Positions 1 through 13,484 of a stretch of DNA of 64,000 bases are shown one piece after another (position 1 is the stretch's first letter; each line of letters starts with the position of its first letter). Position numbers and translations under genes: made by a program. Origin of the DNA: Paraescarpia echinospica (lineage: Eukaryota; Annelida; Polychaeta; Sabellida; Siboglinidae); assembly GCA_020002185.1 (NCBI GenBank), contig CM034543.1, positions 11,588,746 to 11,652,745 on the forward strand, written 5' to 3'. The notes beneath the pieces were generated by a model, which did not search any database, was not told the origin of the DNA, and saw only the letters and a program-made list of their open reading frames with translations.

Positions 1-965
1 GTGTGCGCGTGTGCGTGTGTGTATTTATGCATGCATGTATCTCTGAACGCATGTGTGTATGTATGTATGTATGTATGTATGTATGTATGTATGTATGTAT
101 GTATGCATGAATGTATGTATGTATGTATGTATGTATGCATGTATGTACAGACGTATGTGACTATGTGCGTATGCGCGTATGTGTGCCTGTATGCCTGTAT
201 GCCTGTATGCATGCATGCATGCAAGCATGTATGGATGTATGCATGTATGCATGTATGCATGTATGCATGTGTGTATGTATGTATGTAAGTATTTATGTAT
301 ATATGTATGTATGCATGTATCTCTGAACGCATGTGTGTATGTATGTATGTATGCATGTATGTATGTATGTATGTATGTATACTATGTACAGACGTATGTG
401 ACTATGTGTGTATGCGCGTATGTGTGTTTGTATGTATGTATGTATGTATGTATGTGCGTGTGTGCGTGTGTGCGTGTGTGCGTGTGTGCGTGTGTGCGTG
501 TGTGCGTGTGTGCGTGTGTGCGTGTATGCCTGTATGCCTGTATGCATGCATGCATGCATGTATGCATGTATGCATGTATGCATGTATGCATGTATGTATG
601 TATGTATGTATGTATGTATGTATGTATGTATGTATGTATGTATGTATACTATGTACAGACGTATGTGACTATGTGTGTATGCGCGTATGTGTGTTTGTAT
701 GTATGTATGTATGTATGTATGTATGTGCGTGTGTGCGTGTGTGCGTGTGTGCGTGTGTGCGTGTGTGCGTGTGTGCGTGTGTGCGTGTGTGCGTGTGTGC
801 GTGTGTGCCTGCATGCCTGCATGCATGCATGTATGCATGTATGTATGTATGTATGTATGTATGTAAGTATGTATGTATGTATGTAAGTATGTATGTATGT
901 ATGTATGTATGTATGTATGCATGTATGTATGTATGTATGTAAGTATGTATGTATATATGCATATA
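1..965. repeat. TATG/GTGC/TGCA compound satellite
   Basis: Tetranucleotide TATG arrays alternate with TGTGCG and TGCATG arrays, and a larger segment containing CTATGTACAGACGTATGTG recurs near 147, 383 and 650, so a higher-order unit of about 240-270 bp is visible. The array continues off the left edge. Long frames on both strands here are low-complexity artefacts. Confidence 0.95.
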
Positions 966-1542
966 TGCATGTATGTATGCTTATGGCTGTATGTGCATGT
1001 ACCTGGATGATTATGGTTTTTGTGTATGCGTGTATGTGAGTATGTGAGAATGTTTACACCTGTATGCGTACTCTCGCATGAGCGCACATAGTAAACATGT
1101 AGGACGCGTGTAGGACATATGCGATAAGGGTGTGTTATATATGTACCCACCACGTACTTTAGTAAATTTACATCTACGTACGCATGTCAGTTATGATGGC
1201 CTGTATGTGTTTGCCCTTACTAGTCTGACCCTGTGATTTATAATTGACCCAAGAGTCGCTTACAAAATTACAAAGAAACTGCATTATTTACTTACATACC
1301 TTCTATAAATCCATGCACATAAATGTCTCTGCTGCCTAACCCAATATATGGTTCTCAAAATTGTTGGTGATGTATCTCATCAAAATGAAAATACTCAAAT
1401 ATCAATCTACCCTAAAGTATTATCCCAAGGATAATAATAACATGAACAAAACTAACCTACCTACCGACCCTAACATGTGAGAGTACGTAACAGGAGACAA
1501 CAGTAGTACTATGGTTTGTCTTATGATAACTGTACATACTTC
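966..1542. other. Intergenic, no gene seen
   Basis: Transition out of the TATG satellite into ordinary AT-rich sequence. No splice-bounded exon, RNA gene or mobile element recognised. Confidence 0.5.
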
Positions 1543-1698
1543 ATCGCCCGGGCCTACACATGTTACTACAAGTAACATAATATCGCCCGGGCCTACACAT
1601 GTTACTACAAGTAACATAACATCGCCCGGGCCTACACATGTTACTACAAGTAACATAACATCGCCCGGGCCTACACATGTTACTACAAGTAACATAAC
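1543..1698. repeat. 39-bp minisatellite, four units
   Basis: Units start at 1543, 1582, 1621 and 1660. Each contains CGCCCGGGCC and the dyad ATGTTACT-ACA-AGTAACAT, so every unit can form an 8-bp hairpin. Only single-base differences separate the units. The period is a multiple of three, which keeps frames open on both strands without implying coding. Confidence 0.95.
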
Positions 1699-2834
1699 AT
1701 CGATCACATAACATATGGGTGTCACAGAGGGCAACAACTGTCTGGGGAATGGCATGTTAGCCAGAGCCTGAATATAAACCCTGTACCCAATAGATGACCC
1801 TCACGCACACCTTGCAGCTAGTGATTCACACCTGTAACATATCTACTCTTACGGGTTGCATATCTTTAGTGTCGAATTGGATGCGAAACACTACCATGTA
1901 GCTTAACGTTTTGACTGAAACCGTTCGCTGAAAAATACAGAATTACTACAATAATATATAATATTATGAATATATCCATATCCCATACTTTTAGCCCCTA
2001 TTGCTTATATGCGCTTTACATGTTTAATAACACAAGTCTTGCATACAAAAACATACTAATAAATAACAATACAAAACAATTATTTCTAAGAAAAAGTATG
2101 CGAACATTGAAATTATATATATAAGTTATTCAAATTACAAACTATATCTAAAACGACACAAAACTAGACATCTATGCGAAATGTTCAAATTAAAAACAAA
2201 AGCTAAAACATACACATACAGTATGTTATCTCTAAAAGTCAACTTAGTCACTACATGTAAAATGTATAATATGACTGGCTAAACCAATTTTTTATCTGGG
2301 TTTTGATTGCATAAGCCGAGCGAATTTGGCAAATAACAAGAGCGGTTTTTTCCCACAATGTATCAACGGCAACGGTTGATATATTGTTTAAGAAACTAAC
2401 GGCATGGTAATCGAAGACACTTACCCGAAGAGCGTTATACCGAGGCAGCTTAGGTCGAGACTGTCTGTCAGACTCCGATCAGTCAGTCATATAAAGCACA
2501 GTGCGACGGAACGGTTTCGTGACAATCTTCCATCGGTTAGTGGCGCCAGACGTAGTCGGTGTTGCCGTAGGACATTTATTATACACGATGCAACTTCGCC
2601 TGAAGGACGGGTGTTTTAATTTACGTCCTGGCGTCGTTTTTATTTACGATATATAACGGGCGCTAACTTGTTTTAATCACACTCGTGTAAGCCTACTACG
2701 TTCAAAGAGACAGTAACAATTCGTTATGTTCCCATTTCCGAAAAACATAACTTTTTGTGCTAGCACAGAAAATAAGTACGAATTAAAGCTTCACTGGATT
2801 CCCGGTTTTGTTAATAGTTACATGTAACATAGGA
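1699..2834. other. AT-rich intergenic, no gene seen
   Basis: An AT-rich stretch (about 1900-2330), then a less biased part with a 71-codon frame at 2404-2619 that has no recognisable domain. No supported feature. Confidence 0.45.
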
Positions 2835-3135
2835 TTCTCAATCGGACGAATAATCCGGGTTCGAATCCTTTTGTTACGATTCCAAAAGATGGGAAATTAA
2901 TTCACTCCACGTTCCTTCATCTTACTCAGTTTTATAAATGAGAATCTGGCTATAGAAGTGGCTAAAGGCAGTGATATGTGTAACCGAATAGCCTTCGCGT
3001 AGTAATTGCAATGTGGCTGGTGCTTTCCAGAGACGTCCAAATGATGTTCTAACGAACAGTTTTGCCTGGGGTGAAGTATAAATCGCATTGAGTTGTCTTA
3101 AATAGTGAATATAAAAACTTACCTTTGTCATGTTT
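2835..3135 (+). mobile_element. tRNA-derived SINE, diverged copy
   Basis: A B-box-like GGGTTCGAATCC lies at 2857-2868. Downstream it follows the same order as the better copies at 24991 and 8888: TGGCTATAGA, CCTTCGCGTAGTAATTGCA, GTGGCTGGTGC, GTCCAAATGATGTTC and a 3' end AAAAACTTACCTTTG. It is the most decayed full-length copy and lies just outside the duplication. Confidence 0.6.
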
Positions 3136-3790
3136 ATATCTACTTCATAATGCCAATTACACGCACACGTTAACTGTGCAGTTGAAAACACACAATCACT
3201 CTCAGAGGGAATGCACGTTACATACACATTACTAACGGTCAATACAGTATATATGTTCCATTAGTTGCCGCTTGTTTTACGTCTTCTTATCATTCGTCTT
3301 CTTCTTCTTCTCTCTTCTTGTTCTGCATATGACAGACCCACTTGGCCAGGTTTCTATGTGTCCCGATTCGTGCACAAATGTAAATAATAATAACCAGCAT
3401 ACGCCCACCCAAGGCGCAACAAGCCAACGACAGTAATTAACAGCAATACAGTACTTTGATCTTAAACTCGTACTCGCTGACCATGTGATTTCTCTTATCG
3501 TCAATTGCTGCATTCTATGCAGCAGACAAGGATGTCGTAATATATGGAGAATAACTCCACGGTGGCACCCCCAGGAGAATGGCTGACCGGTAAATTTGTC
3601 CACTGATAAAAGTAAATAAGTACCGTTTGTGCTTTTTGAAATAGGGGCCTACATCGTCAATTACTACACCAGAGGCTCTATTGGTCGCGAATGTACGTAG
3701 AAAGCGTTGAGTTGACTTTGGCACACATACATAGATACTAATAGTAATGATATGTTTGCTTAGATAGAGCTATTGATACGTCATGCACAA
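3136..3790. other. Intergenic spanning the left duplication edge
   Basis: Unique sequence to 3373, including a pyrimidine-rich CTTCTTCTTCTT stretch near 3280-3320, then the first 417 bp of copy A. No gene recognised; the minus-strand frame at 3277-3603 runs across the boundary and recurs only in part at 23977-24231. Confidence 0.5.
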
Positions 3791-4116
3791 CAGTTAGGTG
3801 ATATATTAAAGAGCGGTCGTTCATTCGTTTTTAATTGCCAGATCGTGGTATATTGTTTACGTTGTAATATATCTTAACGTATTTATCGCCCATATTTTAA
3901 CAGTTAGGTGACATATTAAAGAGAGATCCTTCATTCGTTTTTTAATTGTCAGATCGAGGTATATAGTTTAAATTGTAATATATCTCAACGTATTTACCGC
4001 CCATGTTTTAACAGATAGGTGCTACATTAAAGAAAGTTCATTCATTTGTTATTGTCAGATCGTGGTATAAAATCTAAACTATGATATATCTTAATTTACT
4101 TACCACCCATGTTTTA
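3791..4116. repeat. Three-unit satellite of about 110 bp, copy A
   Basis: Units begin at 3791, 3901 and 4012, each with CAG(T/A)TAGGTG at the start, an (A)TTGCCAGATCG- or TTGTCAGATCG-like middle and CGCCCAT(A/G)TTTTA near the end. The third unit is the most diverged and shortest. Confidence 0.85.
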
Positions 4117-4362
4117 GTAAAGCAGAAGCTACTTTTGAATTCATCAGTTCAATGTCTACATAAATCGCCGAGCTGTCACTCACATCCCCGAATAGCCAGA
4201 TAATTCCGGAAGCGTGATGACGTACTTCGTGACGCACATCCGTCTCAGCAGTAACTAGATCCGTGATCTTGCTTTCGGAAACGGCGCATTGTCATTGAAA
4301 CAAATGGTTTCCTCCCGAAACATTTTAATTTCAACAATAAAAATGGTTCGTTAAAACGCATT

Positions 4363-4396
4363 GTAGCGCCGTAGCGCAGTGGACAGTGCGTCGGAC
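4363..4396 (+). mobile_element. SINE head remnant, copy A
   Basis: Only the first 34 bp of the SINE seen complete at 24991 survive (GTAGCGCCGTAGCGCAGTGG onward to CGGAC). Sequence then resumes at GTTTCGTATGTTATG, matching copy B at 25293. An internal deletion of about 268 bp explains this. Confidence 0.75.
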
Positions 4397-5814
4397 GTTT
4401 CGTATGTTATGATAGATGTAGTTTAAACTTTACACCATGGATTTAAGATACAAACAACCGGACAACTGCCCTTTAATGGAAGCGTTACGTTCTTGGATTA
4501 TTTTGTTAACACCAAAATACGTGTATTCCCTCACTCTGTTCCCTTAGGCCCACCCTCCCACTGATTTTTTTCTGGCGGTATTTATGTCGAAGGAAATGAC
4601 CCAGATAAACACTGATCAGTGCGCTTGTGTTGATCTATTACTTTGTTTTTGTGTGTTGACTATTCTCGGCGTTTCAACATTTGTCTTTGTTCTTTGTGTG
4701 AAGCTAATCAATTCTAACGAATAATGCGTCTAACACTGGCAGACCATATGCGTTAACAAATTGACCTAAACATCCAGTAAACAGGGCGAACAGATTAAAA
4801 AGCCTACCACTGATTTCGTTCAGATTGGCTAGGAATACCCTTGTGTTTAGATGTTATGGTTTTGTGTGTTTGAATGTAGGAACGCTCAGAGCGAATCACA
4901 TTTGATCTTTGTCAAACGTGTTCATTCATAGTCCACCGCTAAAAAGCATTCAGCCATGGGGTATATACTACGCGAAATGCTTCGTTCCAACATTCCGTCA
5001 TTTGCTAATGCTCACTTGAACTGTTGATATATCACTAACATGTCGGTTGCGATAACTACTATGCTGTTTCGCCCCATATTCACACTGTGGAAAAATATCC
5101 TTTAGTTCAGTTCTAATAGGTCTCGGGCGGGAAAGCGAACGCCGCAGCAACGCTGACCAACCAACACTAGTGTTTGTCTTCAGCATAACCAACGATAGGT
5201 TAGCGTGATCACTAGGAAACTTGATATACATTACGAGGCGAAAAAAACTGGGACATTCACAACGCCCGTCGTTGCGTTGTATCGCCTGAATGGGCAGGTG
5301 TTGACTCCAACTGTTGAGTCACTATTTATGCTTCCCATTTCCGACAACTTTAATGTGAGTACAAAAAAAGAAAACGAATTACCTCAACAAAATGTACGGC
5401 TAACGTCAGACATAGTTGGTTCAGTCATATTAAGCCTAGGCTATTTATTCTTCTTTTTATTATAATGTTTTATGACTAGAATTAATATGTTGAAGGTATA
5501 TTGATCCCTAAATTGAATTTAATAAACCGAAACAGTGGTCACAAAACGAATATATTCACCACGAAATTTTCAAATTGTAAATAAATTTTCAAGTTATAAA
5601 AAGATTATGTTTTCAACACAGTGAACGCCGGGTAGTTTAATCGCAAATCGCCCTGAACTTCGGTGCGGTCGCGATGTTCCCAAATTTGAAACAACTGATT
5701 CAGCGAATGTGTTGTAAATCATATTGTGTAAGGGAATAGACAACCTAGTTTTAATATCAACAATAACATCGCAAATCATAATCTATAAACCTTAGATGGG
5801 AGTTATATAGAGAA
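4397..5814. other. Non-coding stretch, copy A
   Basis: No supported gene. A frame at 5205-5465 (86 codons) ends in a hydrophobic run, but in copy B (26101-26361) several changes are non-synonymous and no splice context is convincing. The same stretch in copy B is 25293-26710. Confidence 0.45.
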
Positions 5815-6105
5815 AGTAAAAGTGTTTAAATACTTCAGCTCCTACACTAACTGTCGACATGACTTTCTATGTGTGCAACCCCAAGCGTGGAGTAATTCAT
5901 GCGCTAGATAACGTATGACGATCGCCAGAATGCAGACACACTGAAATAAACACCGTCAGGACCACAGTTGAACCGTTGTGAATCATGGACGCTGACACAA
6001 ACACTCGAGAAAACGCTTGATGGCTCCTACACCGGACTACTACGCAAACTATACAATCTGTTCTGGCGCAATCACATCACAAACCACGAATAGAACCAGT
6101 GTTCG
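5815..6105 (+). mobile_element. LINE reverse-transcriptase C-terminal relic, copy A
   Basis: Translated pieces in different frames read KVFKYFSSYTNC, then EINTVRTTVEPL, then CESWTLTQTLEKTLDGSYTG followed by LLRKLYNLFWRNHITNHE. This is the familiar end of the RT thumb region in endonuclease-reverse-transcriptase LINEs. Frameshifts and stops make it a dead fragment. A sequence like RGRPNIDRERHSGDGL near 6900 may be more of the same element. Confidence 0.65.
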
Positions 6106-7850
6106 AAATATACCTGACCCGGTGTTCACTGACCGCCTACTTGGCCGTCGGGTCGGCAATTTTTTGAGTTACTGGTCCGTTTGACCGCCTACTTTTCCGA
6201 GGAAATGACAACGTCGTTCAGCAGCACATATCAGCTTATCATTGAAACTGACCGCAGGAAGACACTGTTTACAACAACAACAATAACAACAACGAACAAC
6301 AACAACAACATGTTTATAAACGTTCCTTTTTACGCTCACTGTTGACCAATTTCTACTATTTTGAAATGCGGCGCACACAAAGCGCGCATGGTATAATGAT
6401 TTTTATTCTCGATAAAGCACCCAAAACGAGGTAATTTACTACTTTCGGTAAGGGTATGGCTCTTCGTATTATAATTGAAGAACCTGGTAAGAACCAAGAT
6501 ATGTTCAAAGACATGGACCAGTTGGACGCCACTGCTGCTGGCCCAACTGGTGATAGCGACTCTGACCTGTCTGACATTAGCCATGAATCATCCGACTTTT
6601 GTTGTTGCCGCTGGAATGCGATTCTTGATGATCTTTGTTAAAATAAATGGTCGGTTGCCAATGTCTGTTAAATGTTACTGTAACTTGAAAAAATACGGAC
6701 CTATAGCTTTGCTGCCGATCATAACTTGTCCGGCTAACCAGCACCTCTCTGAGGTTAAGGTCGAACACTGAATAGTACGGCAGTCTACTACGAATTTCCA
6801 CCACAGCGAGGCAATGTCATGTATGTCTGGCAGGACATTGAAGCGCCACAACGAAATATGTAGCAGTGTTCTTCTGCGGAAGCCAATCAGGCTATCAGAG
6901 AAGAGGACGCCCGAACATTGATCGTGAGCGACACAGTGGAGATGGCCTCAGTGGCACATAGTTACCAATGCGATGACAAACAGAAAACACTGGAAACAAC
7001 TCATTATATCACCATGTTAAATGGAGAACGTAAGTAAATAGGTAATTAAGTACGTAAGTTAGTTAGTTAGACAGTATATTGGAAACTGTGTGCACTTGGT
7101 TCAAGTATCATATATTAAGGATTTGGAACATGAACGAGGGCCTTAATGCACTAGCAACGAAGTATAGGGGGCGGGTGCGACCTATAAACCCTGGAAACTA
7201 ATACTGACCCCTTATAAGCTTCGTTTAAGTTTAAAAAAAAGTAAGTATAACGTCGTCCTCGAAATATGGACGACGTGATGTTGGTTTCCATAGTTCGACA
7301 TTTCGTTCATATGTGAAGACAATACGGTCACATCATCAGCTAGGCACAGTGCCAGACAAGTCACACCTTTGACCAAACAACAATGTAATTTATCCAGACA
7401 AAATTACGGAAATGCGCACTGGTTTCCTAAATATGAAATTATAATACAGAATATATAGCCTGGTATAATAGTGTCGTGCAGATAGCCATTTAATTCATTT
7501 GCATCTGCGTAATAACACTATCATCAGCATTGCTCCTGACAGTCCCGGATATGTGGCTCTTTCCGGAGTCACGTGTAACAGTATGGTTCGTAGATAAAAC
7601 AAATAGCAACTACCCTATATGCTACTCACTCATTTGTCGTTGTGTACTATGAGGGCGCCACTGCTACCAGTCTGCACCCCACCAGATGGTTGTGTCTTAA
7701 GTCAGGTCGCATGCTTCCATTCCTGTCCACGGTCCTTATCCAAGTTCCGATAAAGCGACCGTCATTCTGGAATCAGACATCTTGCTCAAGTAAATCACCA
7801 GAACAATACGGCCACTCCAGTCCGGCACTATCGTGGAATTTGACACTATA
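6106..7850. other. Non-coding stretch, copy A
   Basis: Contains a CAA/AAC-rich patch (6270-6310), a 61-codon frame at 6456-6641 with an acidic DSDSDLSD run and a CCC motif (identical protein in copy B at 27352-27537), and an 8-bp hairpin at 7251-7275. No domain is recognised. The equivalent copy B stretch is 27002-28745. Confidence 0.4.
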
Positions 7851-7854
7851 ACAT

Positions 7855-7910
7855 GTAAGCGTGCGTGCGTATGTGTGTGTGTGCTTGCGTGCGTGCGTGC
7901 GTGCATGTTT
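7855..7910. repeat. GT/GTGC microsatellite, copy A
   Basis: Short GTGC and GT repeat; the copy B equivalent is about 28753-28806 with different unit numbers. Confidence 0.85.
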
Positions 7911-8216
7911 TATTTAAGTCAAATAATGGTGCGTATAGAACCTTTGACGAAAACCTGTACCCACTCACGCACACACGCACACATGCATGTATTCATGCGA
8001 ATGAAGACAAATTTTGAGTTATGCGGGCTACCATAGACTGATCAATCTCATGCAAATCCCTGCAAGCTTCCAATGATATGTCGTCGTTGTTACCCATCAA
8101 AGGTCACCCTCGCAGCCTGTGACAAAATGGAACATCGGAGACACCGAAGTATAATTAGACATTTTAATATGGCTGTTTTAGGGCTCCGGTGCATGTATAA
8201 TTACCATCATGCTAGC

Positions 8217-8243
8217 CAGTGTCTGTCTGTATGTCTGTCTGTC

Positions 8244-8336
<93 letters not shown>

Positions 8337-8540
8337 TTTGAGTTTATGTTTGTGTGCGTGCGCTTGCCCGTGCGCGTGCGCGGGTGCGTGTGCGTGTGTG
8401 TGTTTGTGTTTGTGTGCGCGTGTGTGTATGTATGTGTGTGTTTGTGTTTGTGTGCGTTTGCGTTTGCGTGCGCGTGTGCGTGTGCGTGTGCGTGTGCGTG
8501 TCTGTGTGTTTGTGTGCGCGTGATTGTGCTTGTGTGCGAA
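8217..8540. repeat. TCTG-GT-GTGC compound microsatellite, copy A
   Basis: TCTG units, then a GT run of about 80 bp, then irregular TTTGTG and GCGTGT units. Matches 29117-29440 in copy B except for GT count. Confidence 0.95.
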
Positions 8541-8887
8541 AGATTGCTGTGCATACAATGTTGAGAGTGTACTGGGGTATAGGACGCACATATCGCTGGC
8601 ATCAATTACATCTCTCAGCACTGCGTTTACAAATAACATGACAATCGAAGAAAATATAATGGCAATGTATTAAAACACTTACTCGTTTGAGAACCTTGTT
8701 TTACTAATACTTTAAAGGTAAAGACTGCTTGCACACTACTTAAGTCCAACTAGTTACACTCTTCGCGTAATCTTACTTATGCAGCGTTTACATGTCCGTT
8801 TATGTCGCATTCCTTAACATAAAATATGTAATGCTGCGTTCAGAAAAAAACACAATGATATATGATATTCTCGTCCATGACATTAAA

Positions 8888-9214
8888 GGTATGTTCTTAT
8901 ATAGCTCAGTATCCAGTCCTCAGGACTGCTCAAAGCGCTGTACAATTTACTCCCTGGCAGACCTGCTCAATCGAACACCATCTCGACTTTTTGGGAAGCA
9001 TCCAGCCACGCTGCAATTAATGCGCGAAAACCATTCGTACACAAATACCCACCACTGTCTATAGCCAGGTACTCATTCGTACAGCTGAGTGAACTGGAGC
9101 AACATATAGTGAACGAACTGGCCCAAGGTTCGACACCGCCGCAGAAGATTCGAACATGTGTTCTCTCGGTTGAAAGTCCGAAGCTTTATCCTCTGCACCA
9201 CGGCGTTACGCGAC
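8888..9214 (-). mobile_element. tRNA-derived SINE, full length, copy A
   Basis: On the minus strand it reads GTGGTGCAGAGGATAAAGC, CAACCGAGAGAAC, a B-box-like TGTTCGAATC, CTTGGGCCAGTTCGTTCAC, GCGCATTAATTGCAGCGTGG and ends CTATATAAGAACATACC. It is the same family as 24991-25283, with an extra stretch of about 40 bp after the GTTCGTTCAC block. Confidence 0.8.
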
Positions 9215-9649
9215 AGTGATAGTGAACACACACAATGTTTACTTTTCGCAAAAGGAGTTGTATTTTTGTATGTAAAACTGACTATGTGAGAGCTAAACAG
9301 CGCGGCAAATCCGGCAACACCTAACGGAAACAATGCGAAACATTTTCATTAAATTAGTTCGTGATAATTCCGATTGGTGACAGCATTAGAACAGAGCAAC
9401 ATCAATAGTAAATAACATTTTAAAAGACGTGTATTTAAAGAAAACGTCCATGAGTAATCCATATTGAAAAAATCCATAAAAAGATAAAACGCAAATAAAG
9501 GGTCATGATTTTCTTTAATGTAAAAAAACAATACAAGCAATCACTCATAACTTAATTAGTTATATATAGTTATAAACACTTTGTTTCTTATCGGGATCGG
9601 GTAACACAAAAAAGAGAATTGTGCATTTTAGGGATAAATACGCATGTAA

Positions 9650-9763
9650 TCGCGCACGCACGCACGCACGCACGCATACGCACTCTCTCTCTCTCACACT
9701 CACACATACACACACACACACACGCACGGATGGACGGACGCACGCACGCACACACACACATAG
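9650..9763. repeat. CGCA / CT / CA microsatellite cluster, copy A
   Basis: CGCA units, CTCTCT, then CA with CGCACGGA-type variants. Copy B equivalent at 30548-30658. Confidence 0.9.
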
Positions 9764-10510
9764 CTCAATTAAAATTATACGTGTACCAGAGCCTCCAAAT
9801 AACCATGTTAAAACATATGCGAAGTAGCCGATCAGTCATCGGTGTCGCCAATGTTCCACATTGTCACAGGCCGCGAGCGTGACCTTTGAAGGGTAACAAC
9901 GACGACACATCATTGGAAGCCTGCAGGGCATTGCATGAGATTGCTCAGTAAATTCTAAGGCAGCCCGCATAATTCAAAATTTGGTTTTATTCGCATGAGT
10001 ACATGCATGTATGCGTGTGCGCGTGGGTGGGTGCGGGTGTTCGTCAAAGATGACTACGCACCATTACTTGACATAAAGCCTAATTCACACCAGTAGCATC
10101 GCAATAATGAATACTTGTGGTTTCCAGGTTACTTGAACCGAACAACTGAAGACCAAGTGTCAGGCAATTCCATTTCATTTGTAAAGATATATTGCAATCC
10201 CGAATTCGCTGTTTTTAGCAATGAATAGGCATTAACGAGCAACTCATTTACAACATATTCCATTAATGTCATTGAAACGCCACCATGCATAACCGCGTAA
10301 AAATGTACAAGGTGACCTTTGTTAACGTCTCTTTCAAATAGTTGACGCTTCTCATCAAATGACGTGTCGGTCGCGTGTGACAGTCTAGACAATTTGAAAA
10401 AAATATGAACACTGGAAGAATTCATGGTCAGTCATAGATATTGATGATAAAAATGTAGGATAGGTTTGCTAACTAGATACTTTTTCACTACAGGCTAGAT
10501 GATTGTGAGA
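9764..10510. other. Non-coding stretch with one unidentified minus-strand frame
   Basis: A minus-strand frame at 10129-10425 (98 codons) is identical in protein in copy B (31027-31323), but the two copies are near-identical everywhere, so this is not evidence of coding. No domain recognised. Copy B equivalent 30659-31417. Confidence 0.35.
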
Positions 10511-10622
10511 CGTGTATGTATAATTATATATATATATATATATATATGTTGAATGAATCTAACGTGTAGTCGAGGCACATAGGCTTTAGATGTACGTATG
10601 TAGAATGGTGGAGGAGACAGAC

Positions 10623-11022
<400 letters not shown>

Positions 11023-11339
11023 GCGAGGAGAGGAGAGGTAACGAACATACAAACAAGTTCACGCACTCGTGCACGCACGCACGCACGTCCACTCACGCAG
11101 AGAAGGTCGTGAAGTCCATGACAGAGTAATCTGTTAGCCAATATCAGGCCCAGTTTTCCTCCACCAGCGTATCAGTTGTCAATGCAAAATCGCTGACACA
11201 TATACAATGGTTCGATTATTTGACTTAAGAGAGCACACACACACCGGTGTAGTTTGGTGTTTATTTCATACAGCGAAACAAAAAATCTCCGCGCATAAAG
11301 CCGTTTATTATATGTTGTCAACAAGTGTGCAACAAAATC

Positions 11340-11605
11340 ACATGCAGAGCCAAAACCCCCACATTCAGGCTTTCTAAAACTTCCAGTTGCAACACTTCTG
11401 AGGCCCTCTAAAGCCCACATTGAGGCTCTCCACAAACCATCAATTCTACCCCTTTGTGACACCCAAAAACCACATTCGGTCTCACGAAAAGCACCTCCTT
11501 TTGCACCCGCCTCTTGAGGCTGCCCCCAAAACACTTTCAGCCTCTCCTAAATCCTCACTGTATACCCCCTTGAGGCTTCCGCAAAAACAAACACCACTTT
11601 GAGGC
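11340..11605. repeat. Degenerate GAGGCTC-type minisatellite, copy A
   Basis: An imperfect motif of about 30-35 bp recurs, each with TTGAGGCT or TCAGGCT, a C-run and CAAAACC/CCACAT. Related degenerate arrays occur at 16250-16390 and, in reverse, at 52340-52590. The copy B equivalent is about 32142-32407. Confidence 0.6.
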
Positions 11606-11689
11606 GATACAAGAATCTTATTCTTATCGTGTTTGAGTACCTTTTCATCGCCAATATGACATGTATGGTCAATATATTTCACAATCTCT

Positions 11690-12258
11690 CGCTCCCGGAT
11701 ATTACAAAACGTCAGCGTTTCCAGAATTGTTTGGCAAGTGTAGTTACACAATCTCCTCGATTTTCCCGCACAGTGCCACTTCTAAAAGCACTGCATTGGC
11801 TCCCCGTGCGATATTGCATTATGTTTAAGATCTGTACAGTCACCTTTCGAGCCCTTTCATCCAAATAATCTGCATATTTACTCTTAATGCTCACCCCAGC
11901 TAGACAGCACAGGCAACGTCGGTCTAGTTCAAAGTTACTATCTGTTCCAGAGTTAAGACAAAGGCTAGAACTCGAGCTATTTCAGTTGCCGCGCTGACTG
12001 TATGGAATTCGCTTCCCGTAAGTATCAAATCAGCAGAAAATATTGTTACATTTCGCCGTCACCTGAAAACTTATCTTTTTAATATCGGCTGTCCTCCCTA
12101 GCTTCCTAGCACAACCCATCCATTTGTTATCGACTTTCGCCTAGCACACGAGTATGGGAATGCTTAATCCTTTCGTTTTGTTGCGCCATTGAGCACGGAG
12201 TGTCTGAGGATATTGGCGCTTAATAAGTAGTTTAGTTATTATTATTATTATTATTTAT
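11690..12258 (+). mobile_element. L2-like LINE 3' fragment, copy A
   Basis: The frame reads RQRFQNCLASVVTQSPRFS, then LLKALHWLPVRYCIMFKIC, then TPARQHRQRRSS and LLSVPELRQRLE, the usual C-terminal end of many L2/CR1-group polyproteins. Past the coding part it ends in a GCGCTTAATAAGTAG hairpin-like segment and a TTA repeat tail (12237-12258). Stops after RALSSK mark it as dead. It is strongly 5' truncated. Confidence 0.75.
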
Positions 12259-13117
<859 letters not shown>

Positions 13118-13484
13118 GAAATATGTAACGGTTACTTGAAGTATTGCAATAGTATTTGTGTTGTACAAAAATTGTGTTGGCGTCTACTTTTCGCGTAAAT
13201 CAGGTTGTATTACATATGTTTGCTTTCTCGCGCAACATGGTACATAGCCAAAGTTTAATTAATATTATGTACGGAATATAATATAGTACCAACTCGTGGT
13301 TCGTGATACTGGGAGTTGTTTGGAGCAGAACTTTGACACCGAAATGCTATTGGGGTTATAATTACAACCAATGGTTCAGGAAGTTTTACCGTTCTTGCTT
13401 GGCAGTGTCTTTGGGTCCATCGCTATTGACCTCGCCACCAATACCGTGACACCGGCGTTACACTTTGATCAAGACTACCTCAAG

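Noticed and set aside
1..965. Long open frames rich in C, V, M, Y or H, T
   Set aside because: They are translations of TATG/GTGC repeats and are open on both strands; not genes.
6958..7030. Possible exon ending AATGGAGAAC/GTAAGT, read as MASVAHSYQCDDKQKT
   Set aside because: Good donor, but no supported acceptor or partner exon in phase; likely chance.
7251..7275. Hairpin CGTCGTCC / GGACGACG, considered as an RNA 3' end or terminator
   Set aside because: No neighbouring transcript and no histone-type context; also in copy B at about 28149-28173 only because of the duplication.
7642..7851. Possible exon with several prolines and cysteines
   Set aside because: No matching splice sites in a consistent phase and no recognised domain.
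8073..8641. 163-codon plus and 153-codon minus frames
   Set aside because: Driven by GT microsatellite; only the short non-repeat ends carry any complexity and show no domain.
13371..13484. Upstream in-frame ATG extending the LamG N-terminus by 38 residues
   Set aside because: It would bury the signal peptide; the paralogue at 49268 starts directly with its signal peptide.
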